The position numbers were made by a program, and so were the translations under genes. Source: Dendrobium chrysotoxum (Eukaryota > Streptophyta > Magnoliopsida > Asparagales > Orchidaceae). Taken from it: DNA of 64,000 nt. The stretch covers positions 52,974,365-53,038,364 of the forward strand of contig CM034298.1 in the NCBI GenBank assembly GCA_019925795.1. The letters run 5' to 3'. A model generated the notes under the pieces. It was not told the DNA's origin and did no database searches. It saw nothing but the letters and a program-made list of their open reading frames with translations. Positions within the stretch are counted from its first letter, which is position 1; each line of letters opens with the position of its first letter. Positions 57,901 to 62,989 of the stretch are shown here, piece after piece.

Positions 57901-60841
57901 GGAGATTCGTACGTTTGGAACTGTTGTGGTTTCGATATAATCAAGGTAGCCCCAATTATATACTAGAAGATGAGTAAAAGCATACGCTTCAGAAATAAGC
58001 ACTGATAAATGTTTCTCGTGATTATTGTTCTTTGAACAGTAATCTTGCTCAGACTCCTCTCTTCCATTAAATGTTTCAGGTATGCATTTAGTTTAGGAAA
58101 GTTCAACTTGTCCATAGTCTGGGTTGGTTTGGCTTGTTAAAATAAGGATTAAGATAGCTAGGTATTTGAAGAGATTTTAGTATTGGATATGAATTCAAAT
58201 GTTGAATGCAAAACTCAAGCTTGAAGTTTTAAATTTATAGAAGTAAATTTGAAACTGAAAAGGAGGATAAGGTGAAGATTATTGAGGAGGCAGTTGTGGC
58301 CCGGGTGAGGAGGAAATTTGACTTTTGAATGGGTGAATGGACGCTAACCAGCTGGAAGAGTCTTTTTTGGTGGCGGCAGGGTTAGTTTAAGGTGTTAGTG
58401 GGCTATACTTGAGGTGGCCGGTGACTATTGCTTGCATAAACAACAAATAGTAGGGTGACAGGATCAGAAAATGAGCAGCAGAAACAAAATATTGTAGTTT
58501 TGTAGTGCTGGAAAAGCGAAAACTTGGGAACAGTAGGGATTCGGTAATCTTTGAGAAGGATGTACTTTCCAGGGATGCCGACCATGTTCTAATGTCAATT
58601 GAAAGTGTTGAAGTAATATGATGTTTTGATGGGTTTGTGTATAAGAGAAGTTGGGACAGCAGCATGAGCGACAAGAAAGGAGTAGGAAAGCAGTGAAGAG
58701 GAAGACACAGGAAGATATTACCTTGGAAAAGGATTTTTGGCTCTCACACAGCTCTTGAGTCATTCAAGGATGGATGGCATGATATCAATTCAAGGGAGAG
58801 GGCGTAGACCTGCTGTCCAGTTGCTCCAATTGCAGGAATTCAGAGTCCATTCATCAATAATAGTTTTAATGAATATTTCTGCTATGTATAGGAATAATTT
58901 TATCTATCAAAGTACAAACTTGCCCTTAAACGGCCTTTTACATAACAATCCATACAAATGTCCTAAATGACAAGAAAATGATTGAAAGGACAAAAAAAAG
59001 ACATAAAACTGAAACTAGTTGTAAAGAATGTTGAAGTCTGTTTTCCTAGGCCTCATCACCTCAAAATCTTAACATGATTTACCGAGTATTTTAGCAGGTT
59101 TGCTGTTAACATATCGGGAACTTGCCTCTGCATGCTTTTCATGAGCTATAAAGAAGATGCATGGAACAATGCTATGACCATCCAGCCCTCTCCCCTCTAA
59201 AATGGTGTGCGGGTCAGATTAGCATGAATGTTAAGGTTATATTTATAGTTAACTAATAAATAAATAAAGGGTGATGCACCCAAATTTATACCTGCTTTTG
59301 TAGAGAGCCTATTTCATTAATCAAATTTGGGATTTTTAAAATCTCGCTAATAGCAACTAAACTATTTCTCCCGGCCTACTTTTATATTTAAAGTTAATTC
59401 AAAGAGTTGCATGTGATTTATTAGTGTTATGCTGTGTCAGCCTGAGCGGTGTGCTGTTGGGTTAATAAGCATTGAATTTTAGTACTATGATAAAGCTACC
59501 TAGCGGTTTTTGTTTGAGTAGATCTAAAACCGAATACATAGAGTGTAATTGAGATGGTTTTGACTCTGTGCGATCAAGTCATTAGAAAGAGTACACGTTT
59601 TAGATATCTCAGGTCTATTGTTCAAAGTGATGGTGAAATAGATGAGGATATTATTAGTAGAATTCAAGCTGGATGGCTGAAGTAGAGGAATGCGTCGGGC
59701 TTGTTGTGTGATAGAAAAGTACCCCTCAAACTTAAGGGTAAATTCTATGAGATGGTGGTGAGACCTGCAATGCTTTATGGCACATAATGTTTGCCATTAA
59801 AAGAGAAGCATAAAATTAAGTTAAGTGTTGCAGAGAGTTCAGTTGGATGAGTGGTTTTATTCTTAGAGACAAAATATGAAACGAGTATATATGTGGAAAG
59901 GTTTGAGTAGCTCCAGTGGAAAATAAGATTAGAGTCGCCTTAGATGGTTAGGTCACATGAAACGTCAACCTTCCGATGACCTGAGTCGAAGAGTAGATGT
60001 GTTAGATCTGGCCTATGTTAAGAAAGGAGAGGTGGACCTAAAAAGACTTGGTTAGAGAGTATTAGAAATAACTTTTTTGATTATTAAATTTAAATGAGAA
60101 TTTAACTCTTAATAGAACACAATGGAGAAAAATGATTTATGTTACTGATCCCACAAAGTGGGATAAAGGCTTGATGATGATGTTGTTGATAAAGCTACCT
60201 AGAGCATTGAAGAATCTGAGACACATATGGATGTAAATATTTATGATGATGTTGCCAACTACACCAAGCCTGGGGTTTTGTTTTTTTAATTGTGCTGTAT
60301 TTGATTTTATATTTTCCTTGGCTATTTTCTTCAATTATTTATTTTGATTATTGTAGACTATAATGTTTTGGCCTTGTACTTCAATGATTGTTTTTAGTAT
60401 TGCTTTTAAAATATTATTATTTGAATGAACTGAACTTGAATGTTCTCGTTATATGAGACAGGACAGTCAAATGTTTATATCATGGTCCTCATATGGATCC
60501 CTATACCCAATTATTCTTGTACTTTTTGCTGTACTGGTTGGTTTCAATATTTGCTGTTGATTGTGATTTAGGGATGGTACATCACTTGTTCTCTCTGACG
60601 AAGTTGGTCAAATATTTATAATAGCCACCGGACAAGGAGAATCTCGAAAAGATGCACAATATGATCAGGTGAATATCAAGTTGTTTGGCACTAGATTTCA
60701 TTTATAACTATATTGTGATAATTGTCATGTACCTGACAGTTTTTGCTAACCATACTGAGGGATAAATTTTTTTCTTGATAGTTCTTTCTTGGCGACTATC
60801 GACCTCTCATCCAGGACACAAATGGAAATGTTTTAGATCAG
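21339..60841 (+). CDS. BRWD/PHIP-like WD40-repeat protein, N-terminal 688 residues, 17 exons, 3' end beyond window
   Basis: The spliced CDS joins 21339-21694, 25269-25423, 25580-25819, 35655-35764, 35935-36012, 36238-36344, 40595-40686, 40782-40897, 40979-41082, 41153-41230, 41424-41502, 41779-41947, 46835-46905, 54811-54891, 54968-55038, 60572-60668 and 60782-60841. Every junction is GT-AG and all phases agree, giving 688 residues without a stop. Residues about 51-97 form the conserved N-terminal block of the family. WD40 repeats follow at about 240-282, 283-317, 320-362, 393-420, 436-497 (with an insert), 545-573, 578-612 and 625-655, with GH and W-D/IW signatures. A proline-rich loop lies near 516-535. 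Plant members are roughly twice this length and carry a C-terminal bromodomain, so they are presumed nuclear chromatin readers; that half is not in the window. The start is the first ATG of the exon, 14 bases after a good acceptor (CTGCAG). Family assignment rests on recalled similarity to Arabidopsis WD40/bromodomain proteins; no search was run. Confidence 0.93.
23250..23360. repeat. 63-bp tandem duplication
   Basis: The 48-bp block containing CAACCCTACCCATTTTGG occurs at 23250-23297 and 23313-23360, with two differences. Confidence 0.85.
23870..24540. repeat. Dispersed non-coding repeat, possible non-autonomous DNA element
   Basis: It carries GATGAACAACATG near its start and GAGCTTGAACAATGCTC near its end, motifs I associate with a widespread plant miniature-element family. 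The termini are not clear enough to define. Confidence 0.3.
25269..25423 (+). CDS. Exon 2 of the WD40 gene
   Basis: The acceptor is GACAG at 25264-25268. The exon completes the split Arg codon and continues YPHVEKDHLVKLLKQLIL. It ends in phase 1 at donor GTATGC (25424). It encodes the helical linker between the N-terminal block and the WD40 domain. Confidence 0.92.
25580..25819 (+). CDS. Exon 3 of the WD40 gene, entering the first WD40 repeat
   Basis: The acceptor is TTTCAG at 25574-25579. The exon encodes an acidic stretch, the conserved RWPHMQADQVRGLSLREIG segment, and the start of WD40 repeat 1 (KLRGHQNAVYC). It ends in phase 1 at donor GTATAA (25820). The intron between exons 2 and 3 is only 156 bp. 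Confidence 0.93.
26278..26352. repeat. Short repeat related to 35543-35620
   Basis: The block with CAGTTTATA, TAAACTGAGGAA, ATATTTT and TAATTATTA matches 35543-35620 in the same order and orientation. Confidence 0.55.
26750..27028. mobile_element. Miniature inverted-repeat element, family M, copy 1
   Basis: It starts GGATTCATTTGGGGTG and ends TTATCCCATATAGACCC. Inside are TTTTTTGAAAGCTG and AGTAGC-AAGAAA blocks shared with 53693-53920. The ends are complementary to each other, and the GGTCTATTTGG type suggests a hAT-like element, by inference. Confidence 0.5.
27170..27740 (-). repeat. LTR-like flank (3' LTR) of the minus-strand gypsy relic
   Basis: Blocks such as AAAATCAAGAG, GAAATCCATG, GGAGATGA and GGTCAACACAAGAT recur in the same order at 34990-35350. 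The copies are much diverged, so the element is old. Confidence 0.5.
28740..29271 (-). pseudogene. Ty3/gypsy integrase relic
   Basis: The minus-strand translation of 29008-29271 resembles the region before the integrase zinc finger (FDHIKE and DIYLSEAT). About 28760-29000 gives remnants of the CXXC...K..N.GLYTPLP and DFVLGLP segments with stops. Confidence 0.55.
29320..30240 (-). mobile_element. RTE-type LINE relic, minus strand
   Basis: Read on the minus strand, 29650-29770 contains VILYGSKCCVIK, a decayed form of the PAMLYGxECW motif of RTE elements, and about 29980-30130 corresponds to the preceding reverse transcriptase end. There are many stops. It splits the older gypsy relic. Confidence 0.5.
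30330..30760 (-). pseudogene. Ty3/gypsy reverse transcriptase relic
   Basis: Minus-strand frames give DIQHMIDLV, then LLTPKND, FSKIDLKSGY and ITFKIKDGL, the conserved order of gypsy reverse transcriptase, with stops and shifts between them. Confidence 0.6.
30937..32056 (+). mobile_element. RTE-type LINE copy 2, 5'-truncated
   Basis: It matches LINE copy 1 across reverse transcriptase and the C-terminal region: LIFIDLEKAYDKV, GLYQGSALSS, GKLELCWSTLESKG, MLYGVECWPLKEKHN and GRGRPK. It ends GGGATAAAGGCTTGTTG. It is uninterrupted across the point where the chromovirus entered copy 1, which confirms that insertion. Stops and frameshifts are frequent. Confidence 0.8.
32057..33440 (-). pseudogene. 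Gag-to-protease part of the minus-strand gypsy relic
   Basis: The best match is 33196-33435 (KLEIEVSIYNGKNDPQAF), the start of a retrotransposon gag domain. The minus-strand frame at 32747-32956 may be its continuation. The remainder is too decayed to place. Confidence 0.45.
33440..34700. other. Intron DNA without a recognisable gene
   Basis: It lies between the gag relic and its LTR-like flank. The opposite-strand frames of about 80 residues at 33495-33760 overlap and have no family motif. Confidence 0.3.
34700..35430 (-). repeat. LTR-like flank (5' LTR) of the minus-strand gypsy relic
   Basis: It shares ordered blocks with 27170-27740 in the same orientation. No primer site can be recognised next to it. 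Confidence 0.45.
35438..35620 (+). mobile_element. Possible SINE remnant upstream of exon 4
   Basis: GTGGTCAAGTGGTTAAGGG resembles a tRNA-derived A-box region, and the 3' part matches 26278-26352. It lies 35 bp from the exon 4 acceptor. This is not a functional tRNA gene. Confidence 0.35.
35655..35764 (+). CDS. Exon 4 of the WD40 gene (WD40 repeat 1)
   Basis: The acceptor is TTGTAG. The exon completes repeat 1 with GRYVITGSDDRLVKIW and starts repeat 2 (SCRGHE). It ends in phase 0 at donor GTGACT. It lies 9.8 kb after exon 3 because intron 3 is filled with transposon remains. Confidence 0.94.
35818..35896. repeat. Compound C / CT / CA microsatellite in intron 4
   Basis: C7, (TC)n, a long C run (35841-35860), (CT)n and (AC)n follow each other within the 170-bp intron between exons 4 and 5. 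Confidence 0.95.
35935..36012 (+). CDS. Exon 5 of the WD40 gene (WD40 repeat 2)
   Basis: The acceptor is the AG at 35933-35934, in a weak AAAAG context after a T-rich tract. The exon encodes GDITDLAVSSNNALVASAS and on to IIRV, the second repeat. The donor is GTAAGT (36013). It is phase 0 at both ends. The 170-bp intron before it is mostly CT, C and CA microsatellite. Confidence 0.93.
36238..36344 (+). CDS. Exon 6 of the WD40 gene (WD40 repeat 3)
   Basis: The acceptor is ATGCAG. The exon encodes WRLPDGLPISVLRGHTGAV, then AIAFSPR, the start of repeat 3. It ends in phase 2 at donor GTAATT (36345). The following 4.25 kb intron holds a LINE remnant. Confidence 0.93.
36595..37100 (-). mobile_element. 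Possible L1-type LINE 3' end, minus strand
   Basis: A T15-type run is followed by AATTGCATTAAGAACAGG and TATTACAAGCTAAAAAGG, a pattern I know from the reverse complement of plant L1 tails. No reverse transcriptase frame remains. Confidence 0.4.
37985..39517 (+). mobile_element. RTE-type LINE copy 3 with internal deletion
   Basis: The left part corresponds to the linker before reverse transcriptase (RLDTKEGERCIYKLAKQRDR near 38335). The sequence then jumps at about 38850 from the ANYKGIELMCHT region straight to the C-terminal part (YIGS, MLYS-ECWPLK equivalents), so the reverse transcriptase core is missing. It ends in a (TTG)n tail at 39490-39517. Confidence 0.75.
40595..40686 (+). CDS. Exon 7 of the WD40 gene (end of WD40 repeat 3)
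   Basis: The acceptor is AATAG. The exon encodes SSDDGTCRIWDARYSQ, the end of repeat 3, then a Pro/Lys linker. It ends in phase 1 at donor GTGAAC. Confidence 0.92.
40782..40897 (+). CDS. Exon 8 of the WD40 gene (WD40 repeat 4)
   Basis: The acceptor is TTTTAG. The exon encodes a Ser/Asn/Gln linker and repeat 4 (HQILCCAFNASGTVFVTGSS). It ends in phase 0 at donor GTATGA. Confidence 0.92.
40979..41082 (+). CDS. Exon 9 of the WD40 gene (into WD40 repeat 5)
   Basis: The acceptor is TTGCAG. The exon encodes VWNACRNSVEDSDQ and the start of repeat 5 (SGHENDVNYVQF). It ends in phase 2 at donor GTTAGC. The upstream intron is 81 bp. Confidence 0.92.
41153..41230 (+). CDS. Exon 10 of the WD40 gene (insert within repeat 5)
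   Basis: The acceptor is GGCCAG at 41147-41152. Read in the phase set by exon 9, the exon gives SGCAVPCKFSSTDTLKEDN, then IPKFRNSW, an insert characteristic of the plant family. It ends in phase 2 at donor GTCTGT (41231), a weak donor supported by phase and homology. Confidence 0.88.
41424..41502 (+). CDS. Exon 11 of the WD40 gene (end of repeat 5)
   Basis: The acceptor is CCTAG. The exon encodes FTHDNIVTCSRDGSAIIW and RSRRSH. It ends in phase 0 at donor GTGAGT. Confidence 0.92.
41779..41947 (+). CDS. Exon 12 of the WD40 gene (proline-rich loop, WD40 repeat 6)
   Basis: The acceptor is TGGTAG. The exon encodes GKVGRWTRAYHLKV, a loop of prolines and glycines, then NMIVWSLDNRFVLAAIM. It ends in phase 1 at donor GTTAGT (41948). 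The last 60 or so bases and the donor are duplicated 112 bp downstream. Confidence 0.92.
41885..42097 (+). repeat. Tandem duplication of the exon 12 3' end with its donor (period 112 bp)
   Basis: 41885-41985 is repeated at 41997-42097 with a handful of differences. The copy carries the last 60 or so coding bases of exon 12 and a donor that reads GTGAGT instead of GTTAGT. A direct read-through meets TAG immediately after the true exon. Confidence 0.95.
42064..42252 (+). repeat. Further tandem copy of the intron 12 start
   Basis: AGTATTTT-ATGTG to GTGGCAC-CAATGTT occurs at 42064-42148 and again at 42165-42252 with more divergence, so the local duplication has at least two stages. Confidence 0.85.
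42863..42896. repeat. (TA)n microsatellite
   Basis: About 17 TA units. Confidence 0.95.
43080..44815 (+). mobile_element. RTE-type LINE copy 5, older and diverged
   Basis: Broken frames resemble RTE reverse transcriptase. About 43610-43680 reads like VFKNRSDIQNYDNYSGIKLI, and 44315-44450 resembles WLKWRS...LNGK...VKR. It lies on the same strand as the gene. It belongs to a different subfamily from copies 1-4, with many more stops. Limits are approximate. Confidence 0.6.
44880..45715. mobile_element. CGTGTC-rich element, possible terminal-inverted-repeat transposon remnant
   Basis: The left end is rich in CGACAC/GACACG (44925-44985). The right end is rich in CGTGTC (45625-45710). The two ends are roughly complementary. 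The interior has an AT-rich half and a half with recurring ACATCGATG/ACATTGATGCCC motifs (45240-45500). No target duplication is clear. Confidence 0.45.
45918..46110. repeat. Imperfect tandem duplication of about 100 bp
   Basis: GTGCAAA...GGTTGTTGATTTATAT and TTACATTAATAG-GCTGTTA occur in both halves (from about 45918 and about 46020). Confidence 0.8.
46835..46905 (+). CDS. Exon 13 of the WD40 gene (end of repeat 6, start of repeat 7)
   Basis: The acceptor is CTGTAG. Joined in phase 1 to exon 12, the exon encodes CRICVWNASDGSLVHSLIGH and TES. The donor is GTAAGT. The large introns on both sides contain transposons. Confidence 0.92.
47477..48160 (-). repeat. LTR1 of the array (684 bp)
   Basis: It lacks the 53-bp duplication. 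A TATATATATA box (47780-47791) lies where a minus-strand promoter would be expected, and the GCAAAT/ATTTGC hairpin lies near the low-coordinate end. Confidence 0.9.
48161..48334 (-). other. Internal segment 1
   Basis: 174 bp: purine tract complement at 48161-48175, hairpin ATCTCATC-TCCT-GATGAGAT at 48180-48199, and primer-site complement at 48320-48331 (here with a substitution, GATACCC). Confidence 0.88.
48335..49075 (-). repeat. LTR2 of the array (741 bp)
   Basis: It carries the 53-bp tandem duplication (units starting at about 48834 and 48887). Its high-coordinate end is mutated to TGCATCC. Confidence 0.9.
49076..49250 (-). other. Internal segment 2
   Basis: 175 bp with the same purine tract, hairpin and primer-site complement (GCTCTGATACCA). 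Confidence 0.88.
49251..49987 (-). repeat. LTR3 of the array (737 bp)
   Basis: Has the 53-bp duplication. Termini TGATGCA and TGCATCA are intact. Confidence 0.9.
49988..50164 (-). other. Internal segment 3
   Basis: 177 bp with the same three landmarks as the others. Confidence 0.88.
50165..50901 (-). repeat. LTR4 of the array (737 bp)
   Basis: Has the 53-bp duplication. The end is TGTATCA. Confidence 0.9.
50902..51077 (-). other. Internal segment 4
   Basis: 176 bp with purine tract, hairpin and primer-site complement. Confidence 0.88.
51078..52396 (-). repeat. LTR5 of the array, split by a Mutator-like element
   Basis: Without the 626-bp insertion and one 9-bp duplication it is 684 bp. 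Like LTR1 it lacks the 53-bp duplication. It ends TGCATCA and is followed by AGCTC. Confidence 0.9.
51292..51917. mobile_element. Mutator-like non-autonomous element 2 (626 bp) with GC-rich interior
   Basis: The termini AGGGGTGTCAA and TTGACATCCCTA match element 1. AAGAGGATA is duplicated at 51283-51291 and 51918-51926. Both subterminal regions are GGGTCGGGTT/AACCCGACCC-rich. The interior (about 51440-51780) is much more GC-rich and unlike element 1, so it may be captured host sequence. Confidence 0.88.
52402..53480 (+). other. Intron 13 DNA right of the array
   Basis: No coding signal. The first bases (CTCTGATGCCTT) resemble a primer-site complement, so the array may have entered an older LTR element, but no second LTR is visible. 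Confidence 0.3.
53481..53506. repeat. (GCCCC)5 pentanucleotide repeat
   Basis: Five perfect GCCCC units stand in otherwise AT-rich intron DNA. The minus strand is (GGGGC)n, able in principle to form a G-quadruplex. Confidence 0.97.
53693..53920. mobile_element. Miniature inverted-repeat element, family M, copy 2
   Basis: It starts GGGTCTATTTGGAGTGG and ends CTCAAATGGATCC, near-complementary ends. The interior shares TTTTTTGAAAGCTG and AAGTAACAAGAAAGTTAT with 26750-27028. Confidence 0.6.
54045..54222 (+). mobile_element. Au-like SINE
   Basis: A tRNA-like head is followed by GGGTTTAAGTCATGAAAACC (B-box region) and the typical Au tail GGGAGCTTCATGCGCACATG, then TACACCTTTTT. It is moderately diverged. 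The family name comes from recalled consensus. Confidence 0.65.
54811..54891 (+). CDS. Exon 14 of the WD40 gene (WD40 repeat 7)
   Basis: The acceptor is TTACAG. The exon encodes FVLDVHPFNPRIAMSAGYDG, then KTIIWD. It is phase 0 at both ends, with donor GTAAGT. Confidence 0.93.
54968..55038 (+). CDS. Exon 15 of the WD40 gene
   Basis: The acceptor is TTTCAG. The exon encodes IWEGTPIRIYETGRFKLVDG and KFS, the join to repeat 8. It ends in phase 2 at donor GTAAGT. Confidence 0.93.
55640..57650 (+). mobile_element. Ty3/gypsy-type relic with gag remnant
   Basis: This 2 kb is clearly more GC-rich than the intron. Plus-strand fragments resemble a retrotransposon gag: TLRWFTCLP at about 56967, RTLAELLELINHHVNA at about 57243, and a preceding F-G-F-D-P-like region. 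Stops occur throughout. 55640-56450 may be LTR or leader. No pol region or second LTR is visible. Confidence 0.55.
57650..59488. other. Intron DNA, nothing recognised
   Basis: The overlapping minus-strand frames of 95-99 residues at 58387-58763 have no motif. The composition fits decayed repeat DNA. Confidence 0.3.
59504..60187 (+). mobile_element. RTE-type LINE copy 4, 5'-truncated, with target duplication
   Basis: It corresponds to the C-terminal part of the LINE coding region and 3' tail (RSKTEY-like start; YGT-ECLPLKEKHK equivalents; GATGATGATGTTGTTGA end). GATAAAGCTACCTAG occurs just before (59489-59503) and just after (60188-60202), a 15-bp duplication as made by target-primed reverse transcription. 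Confidence 0.88.
60572..60668 (+). CDS. Exon 16 of the WD40 gene (WD40 repeat 8)
   Basis: The acceptor is ATTTAG. The exon encodes DGTSLVLSDEVGQIFIIATG, then QGESRKDAQYDQ. It ends in phase 0 at donor GTGAAT. Confidence 0.93.
60782..60841 (+). CDS. Exon 17 of the WD40 gene, last coding exon in the window
   Basis: The acceptor is TTGATAG. The exon encodes FFLGDYRPLIQDTNGNVLDQ, which follows the last WD40 repeat in this family. It ends in phase 0 at donor GTTTGT. I found no continuation between 60842 and 64000, so intron 17 is at least 3.1 kb. Confidence 0.92.
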
Positions 60842-61770
60842 GTTTGTTAGAAATTTTAAGCTTCCAGATTCTTAATTCATCTTTCTATTCTAATATGCAT
60901 GCCTTTTGTTTTTCATTTTTTGTCATGAATATGTATCTGCAGTGCTACTTTGTCAGAGAGAAGGTATTCTTTAAGTATTCTGTGATATCTTTCTGATAGA
61001 ATTTTGTGTGTAAGATAGGGTTACAACAATGAGAAAGAGGAAGCTACGAAAATATATTGATAATGGCATACGCAGTATGGTAGGATGGTTATGGAAGAAA
61101 AAAAAGAATGTACGGTCTATTCTAAAACTAATTTTTGTCAGATATTATTCATCAAAATTTTGAAGTAGGTTGCATCAAATGCATCATCTATTAATTTAGA
61201 ATACTAGAATGTGTCATCTTTTCAAAGAAAAAGCTATTGCAAGTCATTTGAGTTGGATCATATAAAAAGATGCTCGGAAAATCATGAAGTTTATCAGGAA
61301 ACTAGCTCGAAATTTAGGAGTATTTTTAATAATACATATGAAACTATACAGTTGATGTCTTGCTGTGCTAACCTTGAAAGATTGTGACGTGTCATTATGT
61401 TGTACGTAATTATCAAATAGGTTTATATGGTTCCTTATTTTCTAGAAGATTATTCAATGACTTAAAACTTCCAAAATGTCCCATTAATATTTGATAATGC
61501 AATTTTTTTCATTAGCAACACTTTTGGACTGTTTGGAATGGAATGGATCTTCATATGGTCTTACCGGGTCCAGATGTGCGATGTGATAGTGACAGATTAG
61601 TGAGGGATGTACCAAGGATTATCTATATTCAAGCTATTAGCGACAATTGAGTACAAATGAGGGTACAGATATCATTATTTATCCTATGCTAGTAAAAAAT
61701 GAACCTGATTTAAACATCAAGAGGGAAGGCTTGTGGTTGTTGACCTCTATTATACAAATCCAGAAGAAAT
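60842..61770 (+). other. Start of intron 17
   Basis: AT-rich intron DNA without a recognisable element. The exon expected after exon 17 was not found. Confidence 0.4.
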
Positions 61771-62440
61771 TAAAAAAAAAAAAACCAAAATACCTGCAAA
61801 TTGCCGGCTACACATCTTGCGAATCCCGCTGAATCCCTGTGCATTCGGCTCTGTTCGCGTCAAAATTTCTTCAAAGCCCGTATCTCGCCTCAGTCGAGCT
61901 TCCGATCAATTCGTTAAATACGACGACAAAGCAAAGCTCTTGGTTCCGAAAACCTCCTCTTCGCTTCCCCACATAGTCGCACTCTTCCAGCCCGTTAGAA
62001 CCGTATCGGACGTCTCTGCTACCCGATGTCCGACCCTTGCCTTCTTCCTCTTCTTACGCAAAGACCCCAACCTCCAACCGACCCGCCTCAAGAGTCTTCC
62101 TCCTTGTTGAGCCGAATCGAAGACCACCAAAACTGATTCCTCGCTCAACCCTTCGACGTCTCCACCCATGCCGAAGCCGACGCTTCCTCCTAGACCCTTA
62201 CCTGTAGCCGTGGCCAACCTTCACTCCTTGCCGATCTTTCCCATCACTCTACCTCACCAAGCCGACCAACCAACTGAGCTTCTCCTCACATCCAGACCGC
62301 AGGCATCCCGACCTCTTCCCGACCCAACCTCACGCCATTTCCTTCCTCTCGATCCTCAGCCCCAGACCGAGCCCTAGCTGCCAACCACAAGCGCCGACCT
62401 CTCCACTCCCTTAGCCGAATCCCTCAGGTAGTTTAGCTTA
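61770..62440. other. GC-rich, proline-codon-rich block of unknown origin
   Basis: This block is rich in C and has several open frames (125 and 103 residues on opposite strands), none with a known motif. It may be the leader of an unclassified LTR element together with the repeats that follow. Confidence 0.3.
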
Positions 62441-62720
62441 GGTTTTTATTAATACTATCTATTAATATCTAATATATTATTAGTATTACTATATATATAT
62501 ATATAATAAGAGAGGAGAAAAAAAGAAGAAAAAGAAAATAAAGAATTTAAAAAAAAAAACGAAAAAATGAAATGAAGAAAAGAGGGGGGAGTGAGAAATA
62601 AAAGTGTGTACTTTTGTGTATTTTTCAAATTGCTGCCTACACTGGTCCTCACGCAGGTATAATTTCTAAGACTCAAAAACCCGTTTTAGGCATTTGTGTC
62701 GAGTCGGAGAATCCCCTATT

Positions 62721-62987
62721 CGCACTCTTGTAGCACGGTAGGAGAAAGCCCGGTGCGATGCATAAGGCGAGACAGGTAAGCCTCGGAGCGCTCACGTAGC
62801 ATAACGAGGATGAAAATTAAGTACCATGAAGTGCTCGCATAGCGTAGCAGGGGAAAGAAAATTGTGCTATTTCAAACAGGTACCCTGAAGACCCTTAAGC
62901 GCTCATGTAGCGTAGCGGGGATTGAAGAAAATGCAGCCGCGGTATCATTCGACACTTACCTGAAGCGCTCACGTAGCATGGAGGGGA
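62721..62987 (+). repeat. Five spaced copies of a GCGCTCACGTAGC motif
   Basis: Copies lie at about 62721 (variant), 62788, 62831, 62899 and 62965, each about 23 bp and ending in GGGGA-like purines, with 43-68 bp spacing. Confidence 0.75.
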
Positions 62988-62989
62988 AG

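Larger units (their letters stand above)
55039..60571 (+). other. Intron 15 (5.5 kb)
   Basis: It contains an ATT microsatellite (55378-55394), a gypsy-type relic (about 55640-57650), unassigned DNA (57650-59480) and LINE copy 4 with its target duplication. Confidence 0.7.

Noticed and set aside
61733..62217. 125- and 103-codon opposite-strand frames as genes
   Set aside because: Compositional, without motif or splice context; they overlap each other.
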